Shown here in pieces: positions 51,824 to 61,106 of a DNA stretch of 64,000 nt. This stretch comes from Treponema_B putidum. Its GTDB lineage: Bacteria; Spirochaetota; Spirochaetia; Treponematales; Treponemataceae. The first letter of the stretch is position 1; every line of letters begins with the position of its first letter. The notes under the pieces were generated by a model. That model was given only the letters and a program-made list of their open reading frames with translations. It ran no database searches and was not told the origin of the DNA. The position numbers and the translations under genes are program-made. The stretch is taken from the NCBI RefSeq assembly GCF_007830595.1, contig NZ_VLLD01000001.1; one strand, 5' to 3'.

Positions 51824-53241
51824 AATTTAATATTTTGATTATTGATGATGAAAAAAATATTCGTGAAGGCCTTGCGATGGCCTTGGAAGATGAGGGGTAT
51901 GGAGTAATTACTGCCGATAACGGAAGAACAGGTTTGGATATTGCCTTAAAAGAAGAAGTCGATCTTGTAATTACCGATTTAAAAATGCCTGAAATCAGCG
52001 GTGAAGAAGTCTTACGTGAAGTTATTTCAAAAACCCCCGGAGTTCCCGTAATTGTTTTAACCGGCCACGGCACGGTAGAAACTGCTGTTGAAGCCATGAG
52101 AATGGGAGCCTACGATTTTTTAACCAAGCCCTTGGATTTGGAACGTCTTTTTCTTTTAGTAAAAAGGGCCTTACAAAACAGAGCTCTTGTTCTTCAAAAC
52201 CGTGCTCTTTTACACGATATTGAAACCAAACAAAGTTTTGAAAATATTATAGGCAAAAGTCCTCTTATGGAAAAGGTTTTTGAAAATATAAAAAAAGTTG
52301 CTCCTACAAAGGCAAGCGTCTTAATTACCGGAGAAACGGGAGTTGGAAAAGAACTGATAGCTCGGGCTATTCATAATCTTTCAAACCGCAAGGATAAGCC
52401 CTTTGTACAAGTCCACTGTGCTTCCTTTGCCGAGAGCCTTTTGGAATCCGAACTTTTCGGCCATGAAAAAGGGGCATTTACAGGAGCCGTACAACGCAGC
52501 CGAGGCCGTTTTGAGATTGCAAACGGGGGGTCTCTTTTTTTGGATGAAATAGGCGAAATCAACCAAATGATACAGGTAAAACTCTTGCGTGTTCTTCAAG
52601 AAAAAAAGTTTGAGAGGGTAGGAGGTACTGAAACTATTAGCATAGATACAAGGATAATTGCCGCAACAAACAGGGATCTGGTAGAGGAAATAAAAAAAGG
52701 AAATTTTAGAGAAGACCTTTACTTTAGATTGAATGTTGTTCATATTCACGTGCCTCCCTTACGCGAACGCAAAGAAGATATTCCTCTTTTGGCCGCTGCC
52801 TTTATAAAAGAATTTGCCGAGGAGAACGATAAAAAAATAGATTCTATTGAACCGCGTGCAAGGACTGCAATTTATAATTATGAATGGCCTGGAAATATAA
52901 GGCAGCTTCAAAACTGTATTCAAAGTGCCGTTGTAATGAGCTCCGATAATGTAATTCATTTTGACGACTTGCCGGCAAGTTTACGCGAAAAAGCCGAGCC
53001 TTCTTCAATCCGTATACCTATGGGAGTAAATATGGCCGAAGCCGAAAAGCAAATTATTTTACAGACTCTTGCAAACCAAAATAACAATAAATCAAAGACA
53101 GCCGATATTTTGGGAATAGGCAGAAGAACCCTCCATCGAAAACTTGATGAGTATGAGGCGGAGATTAAAGATGATACTTCCCGAATGTTGGAAGAAAAAG
53201 AAAATCAATCCAAAAAGGAAAAATCGAATGGCAAAAAATAA
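51820..53241 (+). CDS. rrp2: sigma-54-dependent response regulator, NtrC type (Rrp2-like)
   Basis: 473 residues. Receiver domain with D53 in LVITDLKMPEIS, then the sigma-54 AAA+ domain: Walker A GETGVGKE (about 169-176), ESELFGHEKGAFTGA with the GAFTGA loop that contacts sigma-54, and FLDEIGEI. The C-terminal Fis-type helix-turn-helix reads KSKTADILGIGRRTLHRKL, followed by an acidic/basic tail. All parts needed for activated, sigma-54-dependent transcription are present. Coupled to hpk2 by a 4-base overlap; rlmE starts inside its last 14 bases. Confidence 0.93.
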   Translation: MKFNILIIDDEKNIREGLAMALEDEGYGVITADNGRTGLDIALKEEVDLVITDLKMPEISGEEVLREVISKTPGVPVIVLTGHGTVETAVEAMRMGAYDFLTKPLDLERLFLLVKRALQNRALVLQNRALLHDIETKQSFENIIGKSPLMEKVFENIKKVAPTKASVLITGETGVGKELIARAIHNLSNRKDKPFVQVHCASFAESLLESELFGHEKGAFTGAVQRSRGRFEIANGGSLFLDEIGEINQMIQVKLLRVLQEKKFERVGGTETISIDTRIIAATNRDLVEEIKKGNFREDLYFRLNVVHIHVPPLRERKEDIPLLAAAFIKEFAEENDKKIDSIEPRARTAIYNYEWPGNIRQLQNCIQSAVVMSSDNVIHFDDLPASLREKAEPSSIRIPMGVNMAEAEKQIILQTLANQNNNKSKTADILGIGRRTLHRKLDEYEAEIKDDTSRMLEEKENQSKKEKSNGKK

Positions 53242-53827
53242 ATACAGCGAACCCGATTATTGGTCAAAAAAAGCTTTTGCCGAAAATTATCCTGCGCGTT
53301 CCGTATACAAACTTGAAGAGATGAATAAAAAATTTAATCTTTTTTCTCCTAATGATAAGGTACTGGATTTGGGAGCGGCTCCCGGAAGCTGGACCGTCTA
53401 TGTTTTGCGCTTTTTAAATAAGGAGGGAAGGGTAACTGCCGTCGATTTAAAGCCTCTGGATTCTTCAGTCTATGATGAGAGGCTTAATTTTTTTCAAGGC
53501 GATATGTTCGATAAGGGAATCATAAAATCGGTAAAAGAATTGGGTCCTTATGATGCGGTTATCTGCGATGCAGCTCCTTCAACAACAGGAAACAAAACCG
53601 TTGATACGGCGCGTTCTTCAGGTTTGGTAGAGCTTGCGCTTTATTATGCTCAAGAGCAGCTAAAACAAGGCGGTTCTTTTGTCGTAAAGATATTTCAAGG
53701 AGGAGATCAACAGATTCACTTAAATAACTTAAGGAAATGTTTTAAGACGGCAAGAGCCTTTAAGCCGGAAGCATGCCGCAGTTCAAGTTTTGAAACCTAT
53801 TTAATAGGTTTGGATTTTAAGGGTTAG
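53228..53827 (+). CDS. rlmE: 23S rRNA 2'-O-methyltransferase RlmE (FtsJ)
   Basis: 199 residues from ATG 53228 (AAGGA 8 bases upstream); a longer frame overlapping rrp2 is spurious. N-terminal YWSKKAFAENYPARSVYKLE has the catalytic Lys (K28), the SAM site is VLDLGAAPGSW, then VICDAAPSTTGN with the catalytic Asp, FVVKIFQGG with the second Lys, and FETYLIGL with the Glu. The KDKE tetrad of FtsJ is complete. It methylates U2552 of 23S rRNA. Its end overlaps the convergent P-loop gene by 11 bases. Confidence 0.95.
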   Translation: MAKNKYSEPDYWSKKAFAENYPARSVYKLEEMNKKFNLFSPNDKVLDLGAAPGSWTVYVLRFLNKEGRVTAVDLKPLDSSVYDERLNFFQGDMFDKGIIKSVKELGPYDAVICDAAPSTTGNKTVDTARSSGLVELALYYAQEQLKQGGSFVVKIFQGGDQQIHLNNLRKCFKTARAFKPEACRSSSFETYLIGLDFKG

Positions 53828-54713
53828 AATCTTCCTTGCTGATTATTTTATCGATTATAATATTTATCTGAATAATCAATATACCCGTGTACCGCTCTAT
53901 CTGTTCGATTATATATTTTTGGAGCTGATTGATTTTTCCGGTCAGCTGAGTTCCGAAAGGAATATCAACAGTTATGTCAAGTCTGTATCCGCTTTCTTCT
54001 TTTTTGATGTTGAGTTTTTTGATAACCACTTCTTTATCGTACTCTTTAAGACAATTAAATACCATTTGAGTTAAAGCGGATTCGGATATTTCAACTGTGC
54101 CGACTTTTGAGAATTCCGGACGGACTACGGATTTTTCAAAAAGTTTTGATTGTTCGGTTCCTACGAAGGGCGTTTTTTTCTTTTTGAAAAAAAGCCTTAT
54201 CTTATCATAAAATATTTTCGGATAGTTTCTTTGAACTTCCAATGAAGGAACAGGTATTACATGCTTACCTTCAACACGCCTTGACCTCATGGCCGTTTCG
54301 ATTTCTTCTCTGCTTGCAATGTCTTCAATTTTAATTATTTTTTGAGGCTGCGGAATTTGAAGACGGGCGGCAATCTTGTTTACCATTTTTTCGGAAGTTC
54401 CCAATATTAAAATCTTTTTAAAACTATGGGATTGCAAAGCCTTTGCCGCCCCGTCTCTATGTTTTTTATCGTCAAATAAGGCAACCTTTACGGCAGCTAA
54501 AAAAGTTTTTTCTCTTTTTGCAGATTGACCTGCAATTATCTTATCGTTATAGATTAAAAGCCCGTCATCGATGATAAGCTTGATGCCGTATTTTTCGGCA
54601 AGAAGTTGAGCTCTAAAACTCTTTCCCGTTCCGCTTTCACCGACAAGGGCATAAACTGAAGTACCTTTAATCTTCCGTAAAATTTTTTTTAAAAGTCTTT
54701 TTAAATCAAACAT
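53817..54713 (-). CDS. P-loop ATPase fused to an Asp23-like domain
   Basis: 298 residues. A P-loop near the N-terminus (YALVGESGTGKSFRAQ, GxxGxGKS) is followed by a small NTPase region with IILILGTSE-like strands, residues up to about 140. A basic linker (SRRVEGKHVIP ... KKKKTPFVG) leads to a C-terminal 80-residue domain (VGTVEISESALTQMVFNCLK ... EESGYRLDITVDIPFGTQLT) that has the order and length of an Asp23/Gls24 envelope-stress domain. The pairing is unusual. It precedes (on the minus strand) nothing closer than the rlmE end and follows htrA by 6 bases, so it is probably co-transcribed with htrA. Role unknown; perhaps membrane-stress related (inference). Confidence 0.72.
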   Translation of the reverse strand: MFDLKRLLKKILRKIKGTSVYALVGESGTGKSFRAQLLAEKYGIKLIIDDGLLIYNDKIIAGQSAKREKTFLAAVKVALFDDKKHRDGAAKALQSHSFKKILILGTSEKMVNKIAARLQIPQPQKIIKIEDIASREEIETAMRSRRVEGKHVIPVPSLEVQRNYPKIFYDKIRLFFKKKKTPFVGTEQSKLFEKSVVRPEFSKVGTVEISESALTQMVFNCLKEYDKEVVIKKLNIKKEESGYRLDITVDIPFGTQLTGKINQLQKYIIEQIERYTGILIIQINIIIDKIISKEDSNP

Positions 54714-54719
54714 CGGCTC

Positions 54720-55994
54720 TTAGTTTCGTTCCGATAAAGTTAAGTTTAAATCAACAAGATTTTTTCCTCTGATAATTTTAACCTTTACCGTTTCACCGGG
54801 TTTTTTATCCTCCAGTACCGAATAATAATCGGTTATATTATTTATCTTTTGTCCGTCTATTTCGACAATGACATCTCCGCCTATGTAAAAGACGGAACTG
54901 TATCTGCCCATTCCCGAACGTACCGCTTCATTCCCTCCGCGAAGGCCTGCCTTTGCCGCATTGCCTCCTTTTTTTACTTCGGAAACAAGGAGGCCGTAAG
55001 AAACGGGAAGTTTTGCATAAGAGGCAAGCCTTCCGGAAACTTGAACCAATTCCGCATCGATAGAACCGCGGATAACCTTTCCGTATTTTAAGATATCGGC
55101 AACTACTCTTTTAGCGGTATTTACAGGAACTGCAAAACCGATACCGGCCGAGCTTCCCGATGTGGAATAAATCATGGTGTTTATTCCTATCATTCTTCCT
55201 TGTGTATCTAAAAGAGGTCCGCCTGAGTTGCCGGGGTTAATTGCCGTATCGGTTTGAATCATATTTTTGATGATGATATTTTTATCGTTTTGAATCGGGC
55301 GCTTCAGTGCCGAAACGATTCCGTCTGTAAGAGTTCTTTCAAGCCCGAATGGGTTTCCTATAGCTAAAACTCTTTGGCCGACTTTTAAATTGGCTGAGTC
55401 TCCGAATTTTATTACAGTAAGTTTTATATTTTTAGGCGGGTCAAATTTTAAAACCGCCAAATCGTTTTCGGCATCTGTTCCTACTACTTTTGCCTCATAT
55501 TGACTTCCGTCATAAAGAGAAATAAAAATTTTCGAGGCTTCTGCAATTACATGTGTATTGGTCAGTACTAGGCCGCTTTCGTCGATTATTGAGCCCGAAC
55601 CTGAACCGCCTTCGACGGGAACGGGTTCAAAAAACCAGTTTACTCCCATAGTTTCTGTGGTTATGTTTACGACAGCTTCATTGGTCGATTCGTATACCTG
55701 AATATTCTGCGATTCGGCAGGACTATAGCTCATATAACCTGTTTCATTTGAAATACTTAAGGCCGCCGTGTTTCCATGCTGCATATTTAAATTTTGCGAA
55801 TTTTCCGTCTGAGCAAATCCGCCTTCTACATTTTCTTCAAAACCGGCAAGGCTCGCTGAGGTTTCGTTTTGAATTTCATTCAAGCTGCCGTTTCCCTTAT
55901 TAAGTTTTATACCGGCAAAAAAACCGGCACTTGCAAAAATAACCGCTGCAATAAGCGAAAATGCTAATGTTTGTCTTCTACTGTAAAGTTTCAT
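54720..55994 (-). CDS. htrA: HtrA/DegP-type serine protease with PDZ domain
   Basis: 424 residues. Signal anchor near residues 9-28. Catalytic triad H148 (LTNTHVIAEASKI), D178 (ENDLAVLKF) and S257 (NPGNSGGPLLDTQG) in correct order. One PDZ domain follows (GLLVSEVKKGGNAAKAGLRG ... GDVIVEIDGQKINNI). HtrA is a periplasmic protease-chaperone for misfolded envelope proteins. The gene is coupled with the P-loop/Asp23-like gene. The AGGAGA ribosome site is 13 bases from the ATG, longer than usual, so the start should be treated with some care. Confidence 0.92.
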   Translation of the reverse strand: MKLYSRRQTLAFSLIAAVIFASAGFFAGIKLNKGNGSLNEIQNETSASLAGFEENVEGGFAQTENSQNLNMQHGNTAALSISNETGYMSYSPAESQNIQVYESTNEAVVNITTETMGVNWFFEPVPVEGGSGSGSIIDESGLVLTNTHVIAEASKIFISLYDGSQYEAKVVGTDAENDLAVLKFDPPKNIKLTVIKFGDSANLKVGQRVLAIGNPFGLERTLTDGIVSALKRPIQNDKNIIIKNMIQTDTAINPGNSGGPLLDTQGRMIGINTMIYSTSGSSAGIGFAVPVNTAKRVVADILKYGKVIRGSIDAELVQVSGRLASYAKLPVSYGLLVSEVKKGGNAAKAGLRGGNEAVRSGMGRYSSVFYIGGDVIVEIDGQKINNITDYYSVLEDKKPGETVKVKIIRGKNLVDLNLTLSERN

Positions 55995-56029
55995 AATGCT
56001 TAAAATTCTCCTATAATTATAGTCTATTA

Positions 56030-56058
56030 AAAATACCCCCTATTTGTCAAGCGTGGAT
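56030..56058 (+). repeat. 29-bp direct repeat left of the antiporter gene
   Basis: aaaataccccctatttgtca then agcgtggat; the other copy at 57478-57506 differs by one base. The two copies flank the antiporter gene and a fragment resembling part of the 53817-54713 gene. Confidence 0.85.
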
Positions 56059-56168
56059 GTAAAAATCTCATCGCGTGTCTATTTTATATTGGATTTAAGA
56101 TGAGGCAAATCTGGCACTATACGAATAAATGATACTGTGATATAATGGACTAAAAATGGGAGCTGTTT

Positions 56169-57425
56169 ATGTCTGCTGGTGAAATACCTATTGGCGAAAT
56201 TGCTTTGCAAATAGTCCTTTCCGTTGGAATTATCGTTATTGTTGCAAAGTACCTCGGCCTTCTTGCAAAAAAACTGAATATTCCGCAAGTTGCGGGTGAA
56301 ATTGTTGCAGGGCTTTTATTACGCTGCCTGCCTTTTTTCCGTAATTTCGGCGGAGTTGAACCGAACATTATCTATGCCGAAACCAATCAGTTTATCGGAT
56401 ATATGTCTGAAATCGGCGTTATCCTGATTATGTTCTCTGCCGGATTGGGTACTAATTTAAAATCACTTGTTGCATCCGGTATCAAATCCACAGTGATCGC
56501 TGCCTGCGGCGTTATCGTCCCATTGGTTTTAGGTACGGCTATGGCCTTAGTTTTTTGGGGCTTCGACGGTTTTGGAACACCCGTATTTTATCAAGCCCTA
56601 TTCATCGGGACTATTTTGACGGCAACTTCGGTGAGCATTACCATTGCTGCATTGAAAGAGCTGGGAAAGATAAATTCGGAAGTCGGACAAACAATTATCA
56701 GTGCCGCAATCATCGATGATGTCTTAGGCATTATTGCATTAACGGTTGTACTCGGTGCAAGTTCCGGTAAGGGCGACTATCTCGGACTTATTATAAAAAC
56801 GGCAGCGTTCTTTGCCGCTTCGCTGGCAGCGGGGTATGTGATTTACCGAATCTTCAAATGGTATGATAAAAGGCATCCTCATACCCACCGTATTTCGATT
56901 TACGGGCTAGGGCTTGCCTTGATTTTTGCCTATTGTACCGAACGATTTTTCGGTATTGCCGATATTACCGGTGCCTATGTTGCAGGGGTTGTATTATGCA
57001 ACTTGCATGATGCTTCCTATATGGAAAAGAAAATAGACATAAATTCGTATATGTTTTTTAGCCCTATCTTTTTTACCTCTATCGGACTTAAAACGGACTT
57101 TAGCGGATTGAATATGAGCTTACTATGGTTTTCATTAGCCTTTGTGCTCGTAGGTTGTATCAGCAAAATAATCGGCTGCGGCGGTTCGGCATTGGCGCTG
57201 GGCTTTAAGCGTCAGGAATCGCTCCGGATAGGGCTTGGAATGATGGTGCGCGGTGAAGTAGCCCTCATCGTAGCTCAAAAGGGACTTGCGGCCGGGATGG
57301 TTAAAGCTGAATACTTTGCACCGGTCATTTTACTGATTATTGTTTCCTCTATGATTGCGCCTATTTTGTTGGGCAAAGCATTTTCTGATAGGTCCGTTGC
57401 ACCTCCAATGAAGGAGCAGGTATAG
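56169..57425 (+). CDS. CPA2-family cation:proton antiporter
   Basis: 418 residues, about 12 transmembrane helices. The N-terminus VAKYLGLLAKKLNIPQVAGE and IVAGLLL is typical of CPA2 exchangers. The ion-binding Asp-Asp pair lies in AAIIDDVLGIIAL (about 181-182), and SIGLKTDFSG near the end fits the family. It lacks cytoplasmic RCK/TrkA parts. It exchanges Na+ or K+ for protons. GGGAG 6 bases before the ATG and TATAAT at 56141-56146 give it a normal leader. The gene lies between 29-bp direct repeats, and its last residues (PPMKEQV) come from a segment resembling another gene, so it was probably inserted here. Confidence 0.88.
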   Translation: MSAGEIPIGEIALQIVLSVGIIVIVAKYLGLLAKKLNIPQVAGEIVAGLLLRCLPFFRNFGGVEPNIIYAETNQFIGYMSEIGVILIMFSAGLGTNLKSLVASGIKSTVIAACGVIVPLVLGTAMALVFWGFDGFGTPVFYQALFIGTILTATSVSITIAALKELGKINSEVGQTIISAAIIDDVLGIIALTVVLGASSGKGDYLGLIIKTAAFFAASLAAGYVIYRIFKWYDKRHPHTHRISIYGLGLALIFAYCTERFFGIADITGAYVAGVVLCNLHDASYMEKKIDINSYMFFSPIFFTSIGLKTDFSGLNMSLLWFSLAFVLVGCISKIIGCGGSALALGFKRQESLRIGLGMMVRGEVALIVAQKGLAAGMVKAEYFAPVILLIIVSSMIAPILLGKAFSDRSVAPPMKEQV

Positions 57426-57472
57426 AATCTTGCCTTCAATCCGCCTTGATCTAATTGTAGCTTTGATTTCTT
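57401..57472 (+). repeat. decayed copy of a segment of the P-loop/Asp23-like gene
   Basis: This 72-base stretch aligns with 54236-54308 over its full length with about 56 of 73 aligned positions identical by eye, in the same orientation. It forms the 3' end of the antiporter gene and its downstream flank. It is directly followed by the right 29-bp repeat. Confidence 0.75.
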
Positions 57473-57477
57473 ATTTT

Positions 57478-57506
57478 AAAATACGCCCTATTTGTCAAGC
57501 GTGGAT
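57478..57506 (+). repeat. 29-bp direct repeat right of the antiporter gene
   Basis: One mismatch (g for c at offset 8) against the copy at 56030-56058. Its last base is the first T of the -35 box of the Na/Pi cotransporter promoter. Confidence 0.85.
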
Positions 57507-57534
57507 TGAAAATTCTTCCGTTTTTTGATATACT
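57506..57534 (+). promoter_or_regulatory. promoter for a leaderless Na/Pi cotransporter mRNA
   Basis: TTGAAA (57506-57511), exactly 17 bases, TATACT (57529-57534), then 6 bases to the ATG at 57541. No ribosome site. Confidence 0.72.
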
Positions 57535-57540
57535 AGTCAC

Positions 57541-59190
57541 ATGTCTGTAGTTTCTCTTGTATTCCAGATGCTTGGAAGTTTAGGTTTAATCTTATACGGA
57601 ATGAAGATGATGAGTGACGGTATTCAAAAAAGTGCCGGCGAAAGTTTACACCGTACGCTCAATTTTATGACGGGAAACAGATTTTTAGCTGTTTTGACGG
57701 GTATAGTTGTTACCGGCATTGTTCAATCCTCCGGTGCTACAACCGTTATGACCGTTTCATTTGTCAATGCAGGGATGTTGAGTCTTCAACAGGCTATAGG
57801 CGTAATTTTCGGTGCAAACATAGGTACGACCGTTACTGCATGGATAGTTTCACTTCTCGGTTTTAAATTTTCTATAGCAAGCATAGCCATTCCCGCCTTC
57901 GGAATAGGCTATTTTTTAACTTTTTTTAAAAAGCTTAAAAAAGACAATCTGGGTGAGGCCATCATGGGCTTCGGCCTCCTTTTTACAGGCTTGGACTTTT
58001 TGGCTTCCGCCGTTCCGAATATTTCGGGTGAACAGATTGCTCTTTTTTCTCTTTTTAGACAGACAGGAATTCATAGTATTATAATTGGTGTTATCCTCGG
58101 TTTGGTGCTTACCGTTTTTCTCCATTCGTCGAGTGCGACAACTGCGGTTCTTTTGACGATGGCTCATACCGGAGTTGTCGGCTGGGAATTTTCTGCGGCT
58201 GTAATTTTGGGAAGTAACGTAGGTTCTACCGTAGATGCGGTATTGGCCTCAATAGGAACAAAGCTCAATGCGAGAAGGGCTGCGGCCGTACACGTTTTGT
58301 TTAATGTTGCAGGCAGCGTTTTTACATTGGCTTTTTTTACGCCGTTTTTATCTTTAGTGGATTTTATTTGTCCTTCAAACAGTCTTATGACTAAAATTGC
58401 AGTTTTTCATACCTCATTCAATGTAATAAATACAATTGTAGCTTTGCCGTTTGTAAATCAAATCGCAAAATTTGTGTGCTGGCTTATTAAACCCAGAGAA
58501 AATGAAGAGCCTGCCCGCTATGTTCTTGCATTTCAAGCACCAAGCATGAAAGAAAATACGGAGGCTTACGTGCTTAGGGCCGAGGTTGAAATTCTTAAAA
58601 TGTCCAATATTGTGAGGGAAATGTTCAGTCTCTTACGTTCTATTTTAAGTAAAGAGGAAAATGTTTCAAGAGAATTTGTGATAAAGCAGTTGACCGAAAA
58701 AGAAGATTATACCGATCAGATGCAGGAAGAGCTTTCCGTATACCTTATTAAAACTTCTCAGCTTTCTTTATCCGAAAAAAACAGAAAGAATGTACGCCTT
58801 ATGCTCGGTATTGTAGACGATATAGAAAATATGACCGATCAGATTTTTGAGTTAGGTCTTTTTATAAACCGAAGTATAGAATTAAAGATGCCCATCAGTC
58901 AAGACGATATGGATAAACTTTTGCCCTATATGGGAATTGTAAATCAGTTTATTCATTTTGTTCACGAGCACTTAAATAAACCTCTTGCAGCGGAACAGCT
59001 GGCAATGGCTCATGAAATGGAAGAATCCATCGATGCGATGAGACAACACTTAAAGCATCTTGCCCGTACCCGTTTGGAAAAAGGTGCAAACGTAAAGGCC
59101 GAGCTTTTATACATCGATATGGTACGCAACTTGGAAAAAATAGGAGATTTTGCTTTTAGTATTTCCCGTGCCCTTGCCGAAACCGAATAA
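57541..59190 (+). CDS. Na+/phosphate cotransporter family protein with PhoU-like C-terminus
   Basis: 549 residues. Two inverted transport repeats are marked by QSSGATTVM with GANIGTTVTAW, and by HSSSATTAVL with GSNVGSTVDA, the NptA/YjbB signatures. About eight membrane helices up to residue 320. The last 200 residues are a cytoplasmic helical PhoU-like region (ILKMSNIVREMFSLLRSI ... IDMVRNLEKIGDFAFSISRA). It takes up (or exports) phosphate with sodium. No other pho genes are nearby. Confidence 0.92.
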   Translation: MSVVSLVFQMLGSLGLILYGMKMMSDGIQKSAGESLHRTLNFMTGNRFLAVLTGIVVTGIVQSSGATTVMTVSFVNAGMLSLQQAIGVIFGANIGTTVTAWIVSLLGFKFSIASIAIPAFGIGYFLTFFKKLKKDNLGEAIMGFGLLFTGLDFLASAVPNISGEQIALFSLFRQTGIHSIIIGVILGLVLTVFLHSSSATTAVLLTMAHTGVVGWEFSAAVILGSNVGSTVDAVLASIGTKLNARRAAAVHVLFNVAGSVFTLAFFTPFLSLVDFICPSNSLMTKIAVFHTSFNVINTIVALPFVNQIAKFVCWLIKPRENEEPARYVLAFQAPSMKENTEAYVLRAEVEILKMSNIVREMFSLLRSILSKEENVSREFVIKQLTEKEDYTDQMQEELSVYLIKTSQLSLSEKNRKNVRLMLGIVDDIENMTDQIFELGLFINRSIELKMPISQDDMDKLLPYMGIVNQFIHFVHEHLNKPLAAEQLAMAHEMEESIDAMRQHLKHLARTRLEKGANVKAELLYIDMVRNLEKIGDFAFSISRALAETE

Positions 59191-59246
59191 GAATTTTATT
59201 GGTATTTTTTCAATGAGTAGTAGTTTAGCTCTTTACCACCTACTCC

Positions 59247-61019
59247 TTACAATACAATTCTGTCGTTGTCTTGTCTTTTTAGCTTGCCTTCTTTTTCGAG
59301 AAGGTTTAGAATCGGAAGAATGTATTTGCGGGAAAGGCCGGTTACTTCCCGTGCGTCGGCTATCGAAATTTTATCCCCTGTTTTGTATTTTGCAAATAAG
59401 GAATTTACGGTTTTTTTGTAAAAATCCGTATGGTAGTGTAAAAAATTTTCAAGGCAGATTAGCTTACCTAATTTTATCAGGTCTCTGGCTTCTTTTCGGG
59501 CTTGAGGAAGTTTTATCTTGTCTATTTCGATGCCTTCAAAGCCCGCCTTAAAGGCTGCATCCAAAAGGGCCTTTGCATTTTTAGAAATATCGTCGCCCGT
59601 TCTTCCTCTAAGTTTATAAATATGAGCTTCTTTTTCCAGCTTTTTTTCATCGCAAAGTTTTTTTAATACTGTAGTTTTTACTCTTTGCGGAACAGGTAAG
59701 TCCACTTCTTCAAGGGTAAAGCCTGCCTGACTTTCTTGAGCCGTTTTTAAAATTTTATTTTCCCAAAACTCAAGCCGCTTTTTTAAAAAACGCCAAGCTC
59801 CATACTCAATGACTTCATTCTTATCCGATGTGAGATCTTGGGTTTTGATTTTAGTATCCTCGACAAAGCCTTCAATGTTAAATTTGTAGCTGTGAATGGA
59901 AGGAAGTTCCTTATCCCTGTAAACCTCAAAGGCTTCCTTAAACTGTATTCTTTTATAGCTTGGAAAACTTGCGAGCACTCTGGCCGAGGCTAGAATTTCG
60001 CTTCCGCCGTGCCTTATTAAAACGGATCTTTGATTCCAAGCTGAAGCAATAGGTTCTTCTAAAGAAAGACGGCCCAAGCTCCTGTCGAATTGGTTTAAGT
60101 GAATGCTGCCTATTGCATGAGCACTTCCGAGGGCTATTTCAATTTCGGCATGATTTTTAAAGCCCCCTTCCTTGTTTGTAAATACCTCATCGATTCGTAC
60201 TAAAAGTTCTTTTCCGCTTAAGACAAAATTTGAATCCTTTTCAGCTAAGAGCATTCCTCTTTCAAGATTTGTTTTTTCTCCCAGCTTTAAGTTGAGGGCT
60301 GTCCGCGTGCCTGGGTCTATTTTTTCCACATCCTTATGATGGTTTTGTATCGATTTAATTCTACATTCTTCATTTGAAGGATATATCTGCAAGCTGTCGC
60401 CCGTATGCAGACCTTTTCCTCTTAATGTTCCGGTAACGGTGGTTCCTATGCCTTTTAGGACAAAGACCCTGTCTACATATAAAAAGGGAGTAGGCGGGCT
60501 TTGTTTTTTTGATGAAGAAAGAAGTTTTGTAATTTCGGCTTTGAGTTCCTCGATTCCGCTTCCAGTAAGGGAAGATACGGCAACGGCAGGAAGTTTTCTT
60601 CCAATTATTTTTTCGCATTGGGCATTGGCATCTTCGATTAGAAGTTCAAGCATGTCCTTTTCTGCAAGGTCCGATTTTGTGATTACAAGAAGAATGGAGT
60701 CTATCTTCATGGCCTTCAGTACACGCAAATGATCGGAGGACATCTGCATCCAGCCGTCATCGGCTGCCACGATTAAAAGAGCCGCATCCAAGCCCCATGT
60801 GCCTGCAACCATGTTGCGGATAAAGCGTTCATGGCCGGGAACATCGACTATGCCGACAGTACCGTGAACAGGATCTTCAAGCGAAGCAAAGCCGAGCTCT
60901 ATGGTCATCCCCCGCTTTTTTTCTTCAGGCAGATGGCTGGTTTCAATTCCTGTAAGCCTCTTTACCAAGGCAGTCTTTCCGTGATCCACATGTCCCGCTG
61001 TTCCCAAAATATACGGCAT
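59247..61019 (-). CDS. selB: selenocysteine-specific translation elongation factor
   Basis: 590 residues from ATG 61019 (GGAGG 5 bases upstream); an upstream TTG gives only four more residues. G-domain motifs: GTAGHVDHGKT (6-16), DVPGHERFI, and TKSD. SelB-specific features are the short domain II/III following VDRVFVLKGIGTTVTGTLRG and the long C-terminal winged-helix region (about residues 390-590) that binds the SECIS element. It delivers Sec-tRNA to UGA codons and implies selenoproteins such as glycine reductase (with GrdX at the left end of the window). No selA, selC or selD was found here. Confidence 0.95.
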   Translation of the reverse strand: MPYILGTAGHVDHGKTALVKRLTGIETSHLPEEKKRGMTIELGFASLEDPVHGTVGIVDVPGHERFIRNMVAGTWGLDAALLIVAADDGWMQMSSDHLRVLKAMKIDSILLVITKSDLAEKDMLELLIEDANAQCEKIIGRKLPAVAVSSLTGSGIEELKAEITKLLSSSKKQSPPTPFLYVDRVFVLKGIGTTVTGTLRGKGLHTGDSLQIYPSNEECRIKSIQNHHKDVEKIDPGTRTALNLKLGEKTNLERGMLLAEKDSNFVLSGKELLVRIDEVFTNKEGGFKNHAEIEIALGSAHAIGSIHLNQFDRSLGRLSLEEPIASAWNQRSVLIRHGGSEILASARVLASFPSYKRIQFKEAFEVYRDKELPSIHSYKFNIEGFVEDTKIKTQDLTSDKNEVIEYGAWRFLKKRLEFWENKILKTAQESQAGFTLEEVDLPVPQRVKTTVLKKLCDEKKLEKEAHIYKLRGRTGDDISKNAKALLDAAFKAGFEGIEIDKIKLPQARKEARDLIKLGKLICLENFLHYHTDFYKKTVNSLFAKYKTGDKISIADAREVTGLSRKYILPILNLLEKEGKLKRQDNDRIVL

Positions 61020-61106
61020 TCTTTCCTCCAATCAATATTTATCGTATTTGAGTATTTTAGCATAACTAAGGGATTAGGGGAAGTGGGAGATGAGTTATGC
61101 GTGTAC

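Noticed and set aside
56112..56146. Sigma-54 promoter (TGGCAC) before the antiporter
   Set aside because: The matching TTGC element at the required spacing is absent; TATAAT at 56141 fits a standard promoter better.
59205..59246. Bidirectional terminator between Na/Pi cotransporter and selB
   Set aside because: GAGTAG/CTACTC arms exist but the loop is long and no T-run follows on either strand.
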